A stretch of DNA of 64,000 nucleotides, from the NCBI GenBank assembly GCA_022790855.1, contig JAAVYA010000027.1, positions 1-64,000 of the forward strand, given 5' to 3'. Source of the DNA: Lachnospiraceae bacterium (GTDB lineage Bacteria; Bacillota; Clostridia; Lachnospirales; Lachnospiraceae). The stretch's first letter is position 1. Each line of letters begins with the position of its first letter. A program made the position numbers and the translations under genes. The notes below the pieces were generated by a model, which saw only the letters and a list, made by a program, of their open reading frames with translations, did not search any database and had not been told where the DNA came from. Positions 17,990-25,872 of the stretch are shown one piece after another.

Positions 17990-18130
17990 TTGCCCCAAAA
18001 CCCCAATCTTATTCTGGAGACCGGGTGTACCCAAGGGGCAGGCTCTGGGCCCGCCCAAGGGAATGGGAATAAAATTCAATGCCCGTTTGCCATACAAAAA
18101 AATGTATAGAATTCGCCAGGCTGGTTATTA

Positions 18131-19345
18131 TTATTCCAAATCAAACTCAAAAGTTCCATCCGCTTCGTCATAATGTTCATTGGGAATCCACAGTACGGAT
18201 TTATCCGTCAGATTGTAGATAACGCTGTGGACGGTACAGCCATTGCTGTCATCGTTATTCCAGCTTCTGCGGCCTACAATCGCCAGAATATCCATAGCGG
18301 CATCTTCATCGGCTACAATGCCGTCCGTTAAGCTTAGTTCCTCATATATCCGCTGATAGCGGTCATAGCCTTTTTTCTCATCATCTGATTCGTAATAGTC
18401 GGGCTGAACGATAAAATTTGTTACCCATTGATACTCACTGTCCCCTTCGGCTTTGCCGATATGGGCGTCGTCATCGTTATATGTAACCACAAGCTCCCGT
18501 TTGCTGCCGTCGGTGTCTGTCTGATCAGAGGTTCCCACCCATTCCAAAATGGCGCTTTTGCCGCTGGCGTCGGCTACCATGTAATGATAAGAGGTCTTGG
18601 CGGAATCGTGGAGGTCATAGCTGGAAGCAATTTCCACGGCATCTTCCACATTGTCCGCATAGTCCAGGATCAGACGCAGCAGAGTGGTGGAGGTCAGATC
18701 CGGCTTTTCCGTGTTCTGATCGGTTGGCACGGAGCCGCCTTGATAGGTCATGTAGATTCCGCAGGCCACGCCGGCGTCGTTTATGCCGTCTAAGGGGATG
18801 TAGGGAGCGGCCAGGCAGGTGATACGATTTGCCAGGCCGTCTACATCTTTATTGACGTCAAGCCCCAGAAACTGGAGGTCAATGGTGGAAATGGAAGCAT
18901 GGCGTCCTTTGTTGGCCTGTGTACGCACAATACAAGTATTGGTTTTGGAAAAATCATAATTTCGGGCAAAGAGCCGGTCTCCTTCTTCTGAGGCGGCGGT
19001 AAATGAGGAACAGGCGATGTCTGATTCGCTGATGCTCATGTCAATGAGCCCTTTGGTGATATTTCCGGTGATGAAGTTAATGAGCTCTTTGTCGCTGGAA
19101 GCTCCGCCCTGGGCTACGAACTTATCCAGATAAAAATCGCCCTTCACATCCATATAATAAACGGCGCCGTCCAGATGTTCGTCGTTCCGCTCTCTGAGAA
19201 GCTTTATACTGGTCATGGTGGAAATTTCATTATGCCAAAGGGCAAATATGGCGATAGCCAAGATAAGGATCAGGGCTAAGATGACTGCTCCAATGGCGAT
19301 AAGTATTTTTTTCCAAAGTTTCTTAGGTTTTGCTGTTCGTTCCAT
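18131..19345 (-). CDS. Membrane-anchored linear-amide C-N hydrolase (Ntn/choloylglycine-hydrolase-like)
   Basis: 404 residues with one N-terminal membrane helix (about 13-36) and an extracytoplasmic catalytic domain. The motif C-S-S-F (C112) followed by LFARNYDF resembles the nucleophile region of penicillin acylase/bile-salt hydrolase-type Ntn enzymes, and NDAGVACGIYMTYQGG is the family's central loop. These hydrolyse linear amide bonds; the substrate here is unknown. The nucleophile Cys must become N-terminal, so cleavage before C112 would be needed and would free the domain from the membrane anchor. It lies 29 bp downstream of a MarR gene, in one operon. Confidence 0.75.
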   Translation of the reverse strand: MERTAKPKKLWKKILIAIGAVILALILILAIAIFALWHNEISTMTSIKLLRERNDEHLDGAVYYMDVKGDFYLDKFVAQGGASSDKELINFITGNITKGLIDMSISESDIACSSFTAASEEGDRLFARNYDFSKTNTCIVRTQANKGRHASISTIDLQFLGLDVNKDVDGLANRITCLAAPYIPLDGINDAGVACGIYMTYQGGSVPTDQNTEKPDLTSTTLLRLILDYADNVEDAVEIASSYDLHDSAKTSYHYMVADASGKSAILEWVGTSDQTDTDGSKRELVVTYNDDDAHIGKAEGDSEYQWVTNFIVQPDYYESDDEKKGYDRYQRIYEELSLTDGIVADEDAAMDILAIVGRRSWNNDDSNGCTVHSVIYNLTDKSVLWIPNEHYDEADGTFEFDLE

Positions 19346-19365
19346 ACGTTCATCCTTTCATTAAA

Positions 19366-19378
19366 AAACACGCTCTAG
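19366..19378. repeat. 13-bp match to the end of the foldback element
   Basis: AAACACGCTCTAG is identical to the terminal 13 bases of the 166-bp foldback at 43838-44003. It overlaps the MarR stop codon. No second end is present nearby, so this may be a solo remnant or the site where such an element once ended. Confidence 0.45.
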
Positions 19379-19827
19379 CGAGGGAGTCCCTCTTTGCTGA
19401 TTTCCCGCAGATTTGCAGTAATAGAATCCAGGGCGCGGTAGAAGTCGTTTCGTTCCTTGGGGCTTAGATCCTTTCCCGCTAATTCCACCGCCAGGTTTGC
19501 TCGCTGCCCGATTTGCTCTGCAACGTCCCGGCCTTGTTTGGTAAGCGTTAGCAGGCCCCGGTAAAGGCTTTGATTTACTTCATTTTTGGTTACCAGTCCT
19601 TTTTCCTGTAAAACGGCTATGGTGCGGGAGACGTCTGATTTATCCTTGCCGCATAATTCACATAATTGAGGGCCGGTAACGCCTTCTTTGCAGCGGTACA
19701 TAGCAGTCAGATAGATCGCGTGAGAACCTTTCAGCCTGTAGGCAGAAAGCTCCTCTGAGGCTAACTTGTGCCAATAACGAGAGATTTCAAAAATTGCAAG
19801 GGAAAAACGTTCAAATCGTTCTATCAT
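19375..19827 (-). CDS. MarR-family transcriptional regulator
   Basis: 150 residues from ATG 19827, 8 bp after GGAG; the open frame extends eight codons further without a site. The winged helix-turn-helix runs from about residue 45 to 105: GVTGPQLCELCGKDKSDVSRTIAVL then EKGLV and the wing. MarR proteins bind palindromes as dimers and usually repress until a small ligand binds. A perfect inverted repeat over its own promoter (19886-19909) is the obvious operator, so it probably controls itself and the amidohydrolase. Confidence 0.88.
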   Translation of the reverse strand: MIERFERFSLAIFEISRYWHKLASEELSAYRLKGSHAIYLTAMYRCKEGVTGPQLCELCGKDKSDVSRTIAVLQEKGLVTKNEVNQSLYRGLLTLTKQGRDVAEQIGQRANLAVELAGKDLSPKERNDFYRALDSITANLREISKEGLPR

Positions 19828-19874
19828 TTTTCTGTCTCCTGGAAAATGCAAAAAGTTGAAGCTGCAATTTCTGT

Positions 19875-19909
19875 ATCATACATCAAAGAAGTTGAGTTGT
19901 CAACTTCTT
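19875..19909 (-). promoter_or_regulatory. MarR promoter overlapped by a perfect palindrome
   Basis: On the minus strand TTGACA (19898-19903), a 17-bp spacer and TATGAT (19875-19880) form a near-consensus promoter. The 10-bp inverted repeat AAGAAGTTGA / TCAACTTCTT with a 4-bp spacer (19886-19909) covers the -35 box, the arrangement expected for MarR autorepression. Confidence 0.82.
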
Positions 19910-20303
19910 TTGTTCATGACAATAGAATCCTCCCAGAGCGGGAATTCTATTATTTGAAATTCAAACATCTCCGAAATAAAAAGCCCAGCATGATTGATAA
20001 AGTATGGCAAATATACTTTAATTATAATAAAAGACAGAACTTATTGCAGGATAAGAAGTAATTTATGGGTAAAGTAAGAGCCAGAGTTTGCATTAGTTGA
20101 AAAAATTGAGCTTCAGCAAATGGAATGGGGTCTACCACATTGGTCTGAGCCGAGAAGGCGGTGGTGTACAAGGTGGCCAGTCCCATGGAAGTCCAGTGTT
20201 CCGTTAATGTGCATTTCTTTTAAAAAATATGTAAAATGCCCCGCAAAGCGTTCAACTTCCTATAGACACAGAATGGTTTAAGCAACACTTAAGGAAAAAA
20301 CGG
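19910..20303. other. Intergenic region between MarR and TetR operons
   Basis: About 390 bp without an intact gene. It holds the upstream side of the MarR promoter, a short open frame on the minus strand described separately (20022-20186), and AT-rich sequence leading to the TetR promoter. No RNA gene or strong hairpin was recognised. Confidence 0.6.
20022..20186 (-). pseudogene. Possible decayed C-terminal gene fragment (DUF697-like motif)
   Basis: An open frame of 54 codons reads MGLATLYTTAFSAQTNVV then DPIPFAEAQFFQLMQTLAL. The P-I-P-F-A-E-A segment before a glutamine-containing helix resembles the C-terminal domain of YcjF/DUF697-linked GTPases. There is no ribosome site and a stop lies just upstream in frame. 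It could equally be chance; I would not annotate a gene here. Confidence 0.22.
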
Positions 20304-20332
20304 TTGATTTTTTTTGCGCCTTTTTTTAAAAT
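20304..20332 (+). promoter_or_regulatory. Promoter of the TetR/PBP operon
   Basis: TTGATT (20304-20309), 17-bp T-rich spacer, TAAAAT (20327-20332). It lies 65 bp before the TetR start. A CCCC...GGGG hairpin at about 20347-20365 lies in the predicted leader. Confidence 0.6.
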
Positions 20333-20396
20333 TAAATGTAGTATATCCCCTTGTACTTTGAGGGGTGCGTTAGAAATTGTGAAAGCGGAGGAGACT

Positions 20397-21002
20397 ATGG
20401 GAGAGATGGATATCCGGGTCATCAAGACCATAGAAAGTATTCAGGAAAGTTTTTTATGCTGCCTGAGTGAGGTTGGCTTTTTGAATATGACGGTGAAAAA
20501 TATTACGGAGAAGGCAAGGATCAACCGTTCCACATTTTACAAATACTATGCGGATAAATATGATTTGCGCGATAAATATGTGGATGATGTGATCACAGAC
20601 TTTGTGGATCATCTGGATGTGGCTTTTTTGCAAATGAATGAGATTACGCTGGAGAGTTATTTCGAAGATCTGCGCAATTCCCTGGAAGCATTTTGGGGAA
20701 AACAGCGGGAATATCTCGTCTTGTGGAGCTCCAACCTTCAGGAGCGGAATGTGTTTGAGGAAATGATTGACGGGGGCGTGAAGAAGCTGGTGGGGGAGTT
20801 TGAAAAAAATCCAAACATCCGTAAGACAAAGCGTCCGTATTTTTCCTTGTATGCAAGGCTGTTTCTGGGAAATATGATGGTGAGCGTCCGATGGTGGTTT
20901 ACGGAGGGGCGGCAGGTTAGTTCGGATGAGTTTACAAGGCTGATGATATTGCACATGGGAAACGGCATTTACGATACGTTAAGAGATGGACAGCAGAGAT
21001 AA
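20397..21002 (+). CDS. TetR/AcrR-family transcriptional regulator
   Basis: 201 residues from ATG 20397, just after GGAGGAG; a second ATG at 20406 is possible. The N-terminal helix-turn-helix reads NMTVKNITEKARINRSTFYKYYADKYDL, the typical TetR recognition region. The C-terminal ligand domain contains WWFTEGRQVSSDEFTRLMILHMGNG, like the TetR_C subfamily next to multidrug or cell-envelope genes. The following penicillin-binding protein begins 9 bp later, so the regulator probably controls a peptidoglycan synthase along with itself. Confidence 0.88.
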   Translation: MGEMDIRVIKTIESIQESFLCCLSEVGFLNMTVKNITEKARINRSTFYKYYADKYDLRDKYVDDVITDFVDHLDVAFLQMNEITLESYFEDLRNSLEAFWGKQREYLVLWSSNLQERNVFEEMIDGGVKKLVGEFEKNPNIRKTKRPYFSLYARLFLGNMMVSVRWWFTEGRQVSSDEFTRLMILHMGNGIYDTLRDGQQR

Positions 21003-21011
21003 GGAGCTTGC

Positions 21012-23084
21012 ATGGGAAAGGAAAGGAAACGGAACAAAAAGGGACGCATTCGAAGGATTCTGATGATACAGTTTTTACTGCTTCTTATTCTGATGGGATG
21101 CGGGGCATTTTATTTGATCAAAACTTACGGGGAGGATATTTCTGCCATGCAGCAGGAAGCCAGGAGAATTGTAGACAGCGCCTCTCCCAAAACCTTCCGG
21201 GCGGCGGAAACAAGCCTGGTGTATGACGATAACGGGAATCTGATTACCGCCATGAAAGGGGAGAAGGACGTCTATTATCTGGATGATGAGGAGATTCCTG
21301 CTTATGCCAAGGCGGCGATTATCAGTATTGAGGATAAAAAATTTGAGACTCACAGGGGATATGATTTGAAGGGAATTTTAAGATCTGTGAAATCTTATCT
21401 GGAAAGCGGCCAGGTGACTCAGGGAGGAAGTACGATTACCCAGCAGTTAGCCAGAAATATTTTTTTAACCCATGAACGGACATGGCAGAGAAAAGTCCAG
21501 GAGATTTTGATTGCGGTGGAGCTGGAAAAGAAATTCAGCAAGGAAGAGATACTGGAGTTCTATTTGAACAATATTTATTTTGGGAACGGTTATTATGGGA
21601 TTCAGGCGGCAAGCAAAGGGTATTTCAGCAAAGATGTGGACGTCTTAAGCTTATCGGAAATTGCATTTTTATGCGCCATACCCAATAATCCTGGAATGTA
21701 TGATCCCTTGGAGCATATGGAAAAAACCCTGAAACGAAGAGACCGAATCTTAAAACAGATGAAAGAAGATGGAAAGATTTCAGAAGCCACCTGCAAAAAA
21801 GCCATGGGAGAAGAGATCGTGCTGAACCGTTCCCAGCGGGGGAAATCGGATTATGTGGAGACGTATACGTATTACTGTGCGACCCGGATTTTGATGGAGC
21901 AGCAGGGATTTTTGTTTCAGACGGAATTTGAATCGGAGGAGGAGAAGGAACGGTATCAGGAGGAATACAGCGCCTTATATGGGGAATGTCAGGCCAACCT
22001 TTACAAAAAGGGGTATCGTATCTATACCTCTGTCAATATGGAGCTGCAGCAGAAGCTTCAGGGGGCTATTGACGGGAACCTGGCGGAGTTTTCGGAAGTA
22101 AATGCGGAAGGGATTTTTACGCTTCAAGGGGCAGGGGTTTGCATTGACAACCACACAGGATTGGTAAAGGCTATTGTGGGAGGCCGGAATCAGGATCTGA
22201 ACGGGTATACCTTAAACCGTGCTTATCAAAGTTATCGTCAGCCGGGAAGTGCGATAAAACCGCTGATCGTATATACGCCGCTTCTGGCCAGGGGCTATAC
22301 GCCGGATTCTGTGGTGGTTGACCAGGAGATTTTGGACGGTCCCCAGAATGCGGACGGCGTCTTTGAAGGGGAGATGACCTTGAGGAGAGCCGTGGAAAAG
22401 TCTAAAAATACGGTGGCCTGGAGCTTGTTTTCGGAGCTCACGCCGGAGGCGGGCCTGGAATATTTGCGAAAGATGAATTTTGCCAGACTGGACAGGAAAG
22501 ATCTTCGTCTGCCCGCTGCATTGGGGGGATTTACCAATGGAACCTCGCCTCTGGAAATGGCCGCCGGATTTGCTGCTCTGGAAAATGATGGAAATTACCG
22601 GAAACCTACTTGTATCAGTAAGATTACGGACGCCCAGGGGAATGTAATATACGACGCTGCGCCGGAGCCTGTTTTGGTATATGAGCAGAATGCTGCCCGG
22701 ATGATGACCAGTATGTTGACAGGCGTCTTGACTGAGGGGACCGGAAGCGGCCTGGCGTTGTCTTCTGTTGCCAGCGCGGGGAAGACAGGTACTACCAATG
22801 ACAATAAGGACGGATGGCTGGTGGGATATACGCCCTATTATACTACCAGTATTTGGGTGGGATATGATATGCCGAGAGAGCTGCCGGGATTAAGCGGGGC
22901 TACATATCCTGGATTGATCTGGCATCAATTTATGGAGGAAGCCCATCAGGGATTGAAGCCATTGGAGTTTCTGCCTTATATCAGGTCGGAAGAGCCGGAA
23001 GGAACCGAGGAGTCCCAGGAATCTGGGGAAAGCGGCGAAGGAACTGAGGGAATACAAGATTTCCCGGACGTGGTGGGAATGTAA
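21012..23084 (+). CDS. Class A penicillin-binding protein (PBP1A family), bifunctional
   Basis: 690 residues, start ATG 21012 with AAGGAG 5 bp upstream. A short basic cytoplasmic tail and one membrane helix (about 14-37) lead into a GT51 glycosyltransferase domain: EDKKFETHRGYDLKGILRS, GGSTITQQLARN, and ILEFYLNNIYFGNGYYGI. The transpeptidase has the SxxK motif in RQPGSAIKP, SKN in EKSKNTVAW, and KTG in AGKTGTTND. It polymerises and cross-links peptidoglycan outside the membrane. The C-terminal tail is Glu/Ser/Gly-rich. Operon with a TetR gene, an uncommon arrangement for a housekeeping PBP. Confidence 0.94.
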   Translation: MGKERKRNKKGRIRRILMIQFLLLLILMGCGAFYLIKTYGEDISAMQQEARRIVDSASPKTFRAAETSLVYDDNGNLITAMKGEKDVYYLDDEEIPAYAKAAIISIEDKKFETHRGYDLKGILRSVKSYLESGQVTQGGSTITQQLARNIFLTHERTWQRKVQEILIAVELEKKFSKEEILEFYLNNIYFGNGYYGIQAASKGYFSKDVDVLSLSEIAFLCAIPNNPGMYDPLEHMEKTLKRRDRILKQMKEDGKISEATCKKAMGEEIVLNRSQRGKSDYVETYTYYCATRILMEQQGFLFQTEFESEEEKERYQEEYSALYGECQANLYKKGYRIYTSVNMELQQKLQGAIDGNLAEFSEVNAEGIFTLQGAGVCIDNHTGLVKAIVGGRNQDLNGYTLNRAYQSYRQPGSAIKPLIVYTPLLARGYTPDSVVVDQEILDGPQNADGVFEGEMTLRRAVEKSKNTVAWSLFSELTPEAGLEYLRKMNFARLDRKDLRLPAALGGFTNGTSPLEMAAGFAALENDGNYRKPTCISKITDAQGNVIYDAAPEPVLVYEQNAARMMTSMLTGVLTEGTGSGLALSSVASAGKTGTTNDNKDGWLVGYTPYYTTSIWVGYDMPRELPGLSGATYPGLIWHQFMEEAHQGLKPLEFLPYIRSEEPEGTEESQESGESGEGTEGIQDFPDVVGM

Positions 23085-23103
23085 GAAGCAGATTGCGAAA
23101 AAA

Positions 23104-23160
23104 CAGGCGTATCTAAAACTTGCCGTATAAGATGTTACCGGCAGGTTTCGGACACGCCTG
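23104..23160 (-). terminator. Terminator hairpin between convergent operons
   Basis: CAGGCGT (23104-23110) pairs with ACGCCTG (23154-23160), and the inner AAACTTGCCG pairs with CGGCAGGTTT. On the minus strand the stem is followed by a run of T (the AAAAAA at about 23098-23103), fitting termination of the YfcC-type transporter transcript. It may also stop the PBP transcript. Confidence 0.72.
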
Positions 23161-23174
23161 AAATTATCTGTGGA

Positions 23175-24569
23175 TTAATGATATCCGATGGCGGTTGCAA
23201 CCATAATTAATACGATTTGGAGCGCAAACATCATGATGAACAAGGGCCACATGAATTTGTACCATTTCTGAAGGGGAATTCCCATAATTCCGCATTCCGT
23301 AGCAATAACGGTAGGCCAGAACATGTTGGAGAAACCATCCCCGAACTGGAAGGCCAATACGGCTATCTGGCGTTCCATACCGATGGAGTCAGCCAGAGAA
23401 GCCATAATAGGCATAGATACGGCGGCCTGGCCGCTGCCGGAAGGAATAAAGAAATTCAGGATGTTCTGTACAATTACCATGCCCACTGCTGCGATGCCTT
23501 TGGGGACGTTGGAGAGGGCGCTGGATAAGTAGTACACCAGGGAGTCGATAATATTTCCTTCATTCATAACAAGAACCAAAGATCTGGCTACGCCGATGAC
23601 CATAGCTCCGAATAAGATTTCGGTACATGCTTCTACAAATTTCTTGCAGATTTCACTGGGGCCGAATCCTCCCAGAAGACCCACCACAAACATGGCGATA
23701 ATAAACAGGGCGGAAAGCTCGGAAAGATACCAGCCGTACTGGGTGGTTCCAAATACCAGAAGGGCGATGGTAGCCACAAATACCAGGATGATCAGCTTGT
23801 GCCTAGCAGTAAAAGGAAGCTGGGCCATTTTTTCTTTTGTCATGCCTTCATCCATATGGAAAGCGACGTCCTTCACAACGGAGCGGGAGGGGTCTTTTTT
23901 TACTTTATGGGCATAACGCATCAAATACCAGATGGCCAGTCCTTCAAACAGGATCAGACAAATAATACGGAATCCAATGCCGGAGCCGATGGGGAGGCCG
24001 GACACGCCCTGGGCGATACCGATGGTAAACGGGTTTAAGGTGGCGGCGGAAAATCCCGTTACAACGCCAAGTACCACGGCGGCGCCGCCTACCAGGCCGT
24101 CGTATCCCATAGCAATGGCGATACCGATAAAGGCGGGAAGCAGACCGTAAACCTCTTCGTACATACCGAATGTGGAACCGCAGATGCCGAAGAAGATCAT
24201 AAATACGGGGATGATCAGTATCTCCGTACCTCGCATCAGACGCTGGAGAGCGCCAATGCCGCCGTAAAAAGCTCCTGTTTTGATCATCATATATACCAGG
24301 CCGTAGGCAAAGAAGCAGAAGAAAATAATATCCGATGCATCTGCCATGCCGTTTGCCAGGGACTGTACCATTTTAAAGGGACCTACCGGGCTTTGATCCA
24401 CATGGTGATAAGAACCTTCTACAATGATGTCATAACCGGTTTCTTCATCCAGTACCCGGTCATATTGCCCTGCCGGGATCAGGTAGGTCATTAATGTAAC
24501 GAGAATTAGGATGATGCCGATAATGACATAAGTGTGGGGTACTGCAAGAAGTTTCTTTTTCTTTTCCAT
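23175..24569 (-). CDS. YfcC-family carrier (DcuC/AbgT-like peptide or amino-acid transporter)
   Basis: 464 residues with about 12 membrane helices. The N-terminal HTYVIIGIILILVTLMTYLI and IPAGQYDR, and the extracellular loop with PVGPF, are hallmarks of the YfcC branch of the C4-dicarboxylate carrier family. FGMYEEVYGLLPAFIGIAIA and IPSGSGQAAVSMPIMASLAD are the two re-entrant motif regions. It lies 13 bp after an AbgA-like hydrolase gene, so it most likely imports the amino-acid conjugate or dipeptide that the hydrolase cleaves. Confidence 0.88.
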   Translation of the reverse strand: MEKKKKLLAVPHTYVIIGIILILVTLMTYLIPAGQYDRVLDEETGYDIIVEGSYHHVDQSPVGPFKMVQSLANGMADASDIIFFCFFAYGLVYMMIKTGAFYGGIGALQRLMRGTEILIIPVFMIFFGICGSTFGMYEEVYGLLPAFIGIAIAMGYDGLVGGAAVVLGVVTGFSAATLNPFTIGIAQGVSGLPIGSGIGFRIICLILFEGLAIWYLMRYAHKVKKDPSRSVVKDVAFHMDEGMTKEKMAQLPFTARHKLIILVFVATIALLVFGTTQYGWYLSELSALFIIAMFVVGLLGGFGPSEICKKFVEACTEILFGAMVIGVARSLVLVMNEGNIIDSLVYYLSSALSNVPKGIAAVGMVIVQNILNFFIPSGSGQAAVSMPIMASLADSIGMERQIAVLAFQFGDGFSNMFWPTVIATECGIMGIPLQKWYKFMWPLFIMMFALQIVLIMVATAIGYH

Positions 24570-24582
24570 AAATCTCCTCCTG

Positions 24583-25872
24583 TTAAGTGGGGAGCCCGTT
24601 CAGTTCTTCCAGTGCATAAACGCCGATCTGGATAGCTGCTTCAATACAGTCTTCGTCAATATCAAATTCCGCATTGTGAACAGGCTGTGTTGTATTGGTT
24701 CCAATTCCTACATAGGTGCCGATGCCGCCGTTTTGCTGAACCTTGGTAATCATAGAAGCCGCATCGTCGGTGCCTCCTACGTTGCCCTCAAAGTAGATTT
24801 TTTCAAACCAGGGAACTTTGTTGGCTGCCCGATTTATGACTTCCATCATGGCGTCGTCGCTTCTGCCTGCAGGGACGTCGCCGTAATCCAGATATGTATA
24901 GGTCAGATCGTAGGTTTTTGCCGTTCCGTCCAAGATATCAAATACCCGTTTTCCGGCGTAAGCGGCGACTGCCGGAGTCTCGCCCCGGTATTCTAAGCGC
25001 AGCAGGGCATTGGGGGCGATGGTATTGGCGGCAACGCCCGCATGGATCTCTCCCACATTGATACGGAACATTCCTTCTTCGTGGGGGGCGATGGCGTGCA
25101 GGTTCAATGCGGCAGAACAGGCTGCCAGCAGTGCGTTTTTGCCTTCTTGGGCTGCGCCGCAGGGATGAGCCGCCCGCCCATGGAAAGAGACGTCAAGCTG
25201 CCGGTCGCTTAAGAAATCTTTACATCCGCAGCAAATCGTGTGGGAGGGGAGAGGCTTGTTTTCCGCGCTGAGGGCCACGTGAAACGCGATAAAATTCTGC
25301 ACGTCGTCTAAGTGGCCTTTTTCAATCACAGACTGGGCGCCGTAAAAGGTTTCTTCCGCCGGCTGGAAGATCAGCCGGATTCTTCCTGTGAAGGCTTCCT
25401 TCCGTTCTGCCAGGGAAGCTGCGATTCCCAGCCCCATAGCCGTATGGGCGTCATGGCCGCAGGCGTGTACCAGCCCGTCGTTGCAGGAGATGTAGCCTTC
25501 TTCAAAGGGGCGGTATCCGGATGTGTGGGGTTCTTCGTAGGGAAGGCAGTCAATGTCAAAGCGGAATGCGGTGACTGGCCCTGGCTTTTGGGAGTCCAAC
25601 TCCGCAATGACCCCGGGCCATCCCTTGGTCCGTTCTACAAAGACCGGATCTGCACCTTGGGCGATGGCCCGGACTTTGGATTCTTCCACTTCCTGCTCAC
25701 TGGGGCGAACAGCCTCTTGTACGCTGTCCGTATTGACAACGTCCGGCCCCATGAGGCATTCATAGCCCATGGATGTGAGAATCTCTGCAACTCTGGCGCT
25801 GGTGCGGATTTCACGCCATCCATATTCGGGATATTTGTGAAATTCCCTTCGATACTCTACAAACTTATTCAT
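24583..25872 (-). CDS. M20-family amidohydrolase, AbgA-like (aminoacyl-conjugate hydrolase)
   Basis: 429 residues from ATG 25872 (GGAGGT site); the upstream frame belongs to the end of the MocR gene. Metal ligands are visible in HACGHDAHTAMG and QPAEETFYGA. The order and spacing, with PGPVTAFRFDIDCLP and NALLAACSAALNLHAIAPHEEG, follow p-aminobenzoyl-glutamate hydrolase subunit A more closely than IAA- or hippurate-type hydrolases. It should release an amino acid from an acylated or folate-derived conjugate in the cytoplasm. There is no AbgB partner in the window. Start overlaps the MocR stop by 8 bp, indicating translational coupling. Confidence 0.85.
   Translation of the reverse strand: MNKFVEYRREFHKYPEYGWREIRTSARVAEILTSMGYECLMGPDVVNTDSVQEAVRPSEQEVEESKVRAIAQGADPVFVERTKGWPGVIAELDSQKPGPVTAFRFDIDCLPYEEPHTSGYRPFEEGYISCNDGLVHACGHDAHTAMGLGIAASLAERKEAFTGRIRLIFQPAEETFYGAQSVIEKGHLDDVQNFIAFHVALSAENKPLPSHTICCGCKDFLSDRQLDVSFHGRAAHPCGAAQEGKNALLAACSAALNLHAIAPHEEGMFRINVGEIHAGVAANTIAPNALLRLEYRGETPAVAAYAGKRVFDILDGTAKTYDLTYTYLDYGDVPAGRSDDAMMEVINRAANKVPWFEKIYFEGNVGGTDDAASMITKVQQNGGIGTYVGIGTNTTQPVHNAEFDIDEDCIEAAIQIGVYALEELNGLPT

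Noticed and set aside
17990-18130. Search for a toxin gene after the antitoxin
   Set aside because: GC-rich stretch with repeated CCCAAGGG and no frame resembling YoeB or RelE.
19768-20061. 97-codon frame on the + strand
   Set aside because: Antisense to the MarR 5' end and across its promoter, with no ribosome site or domain.
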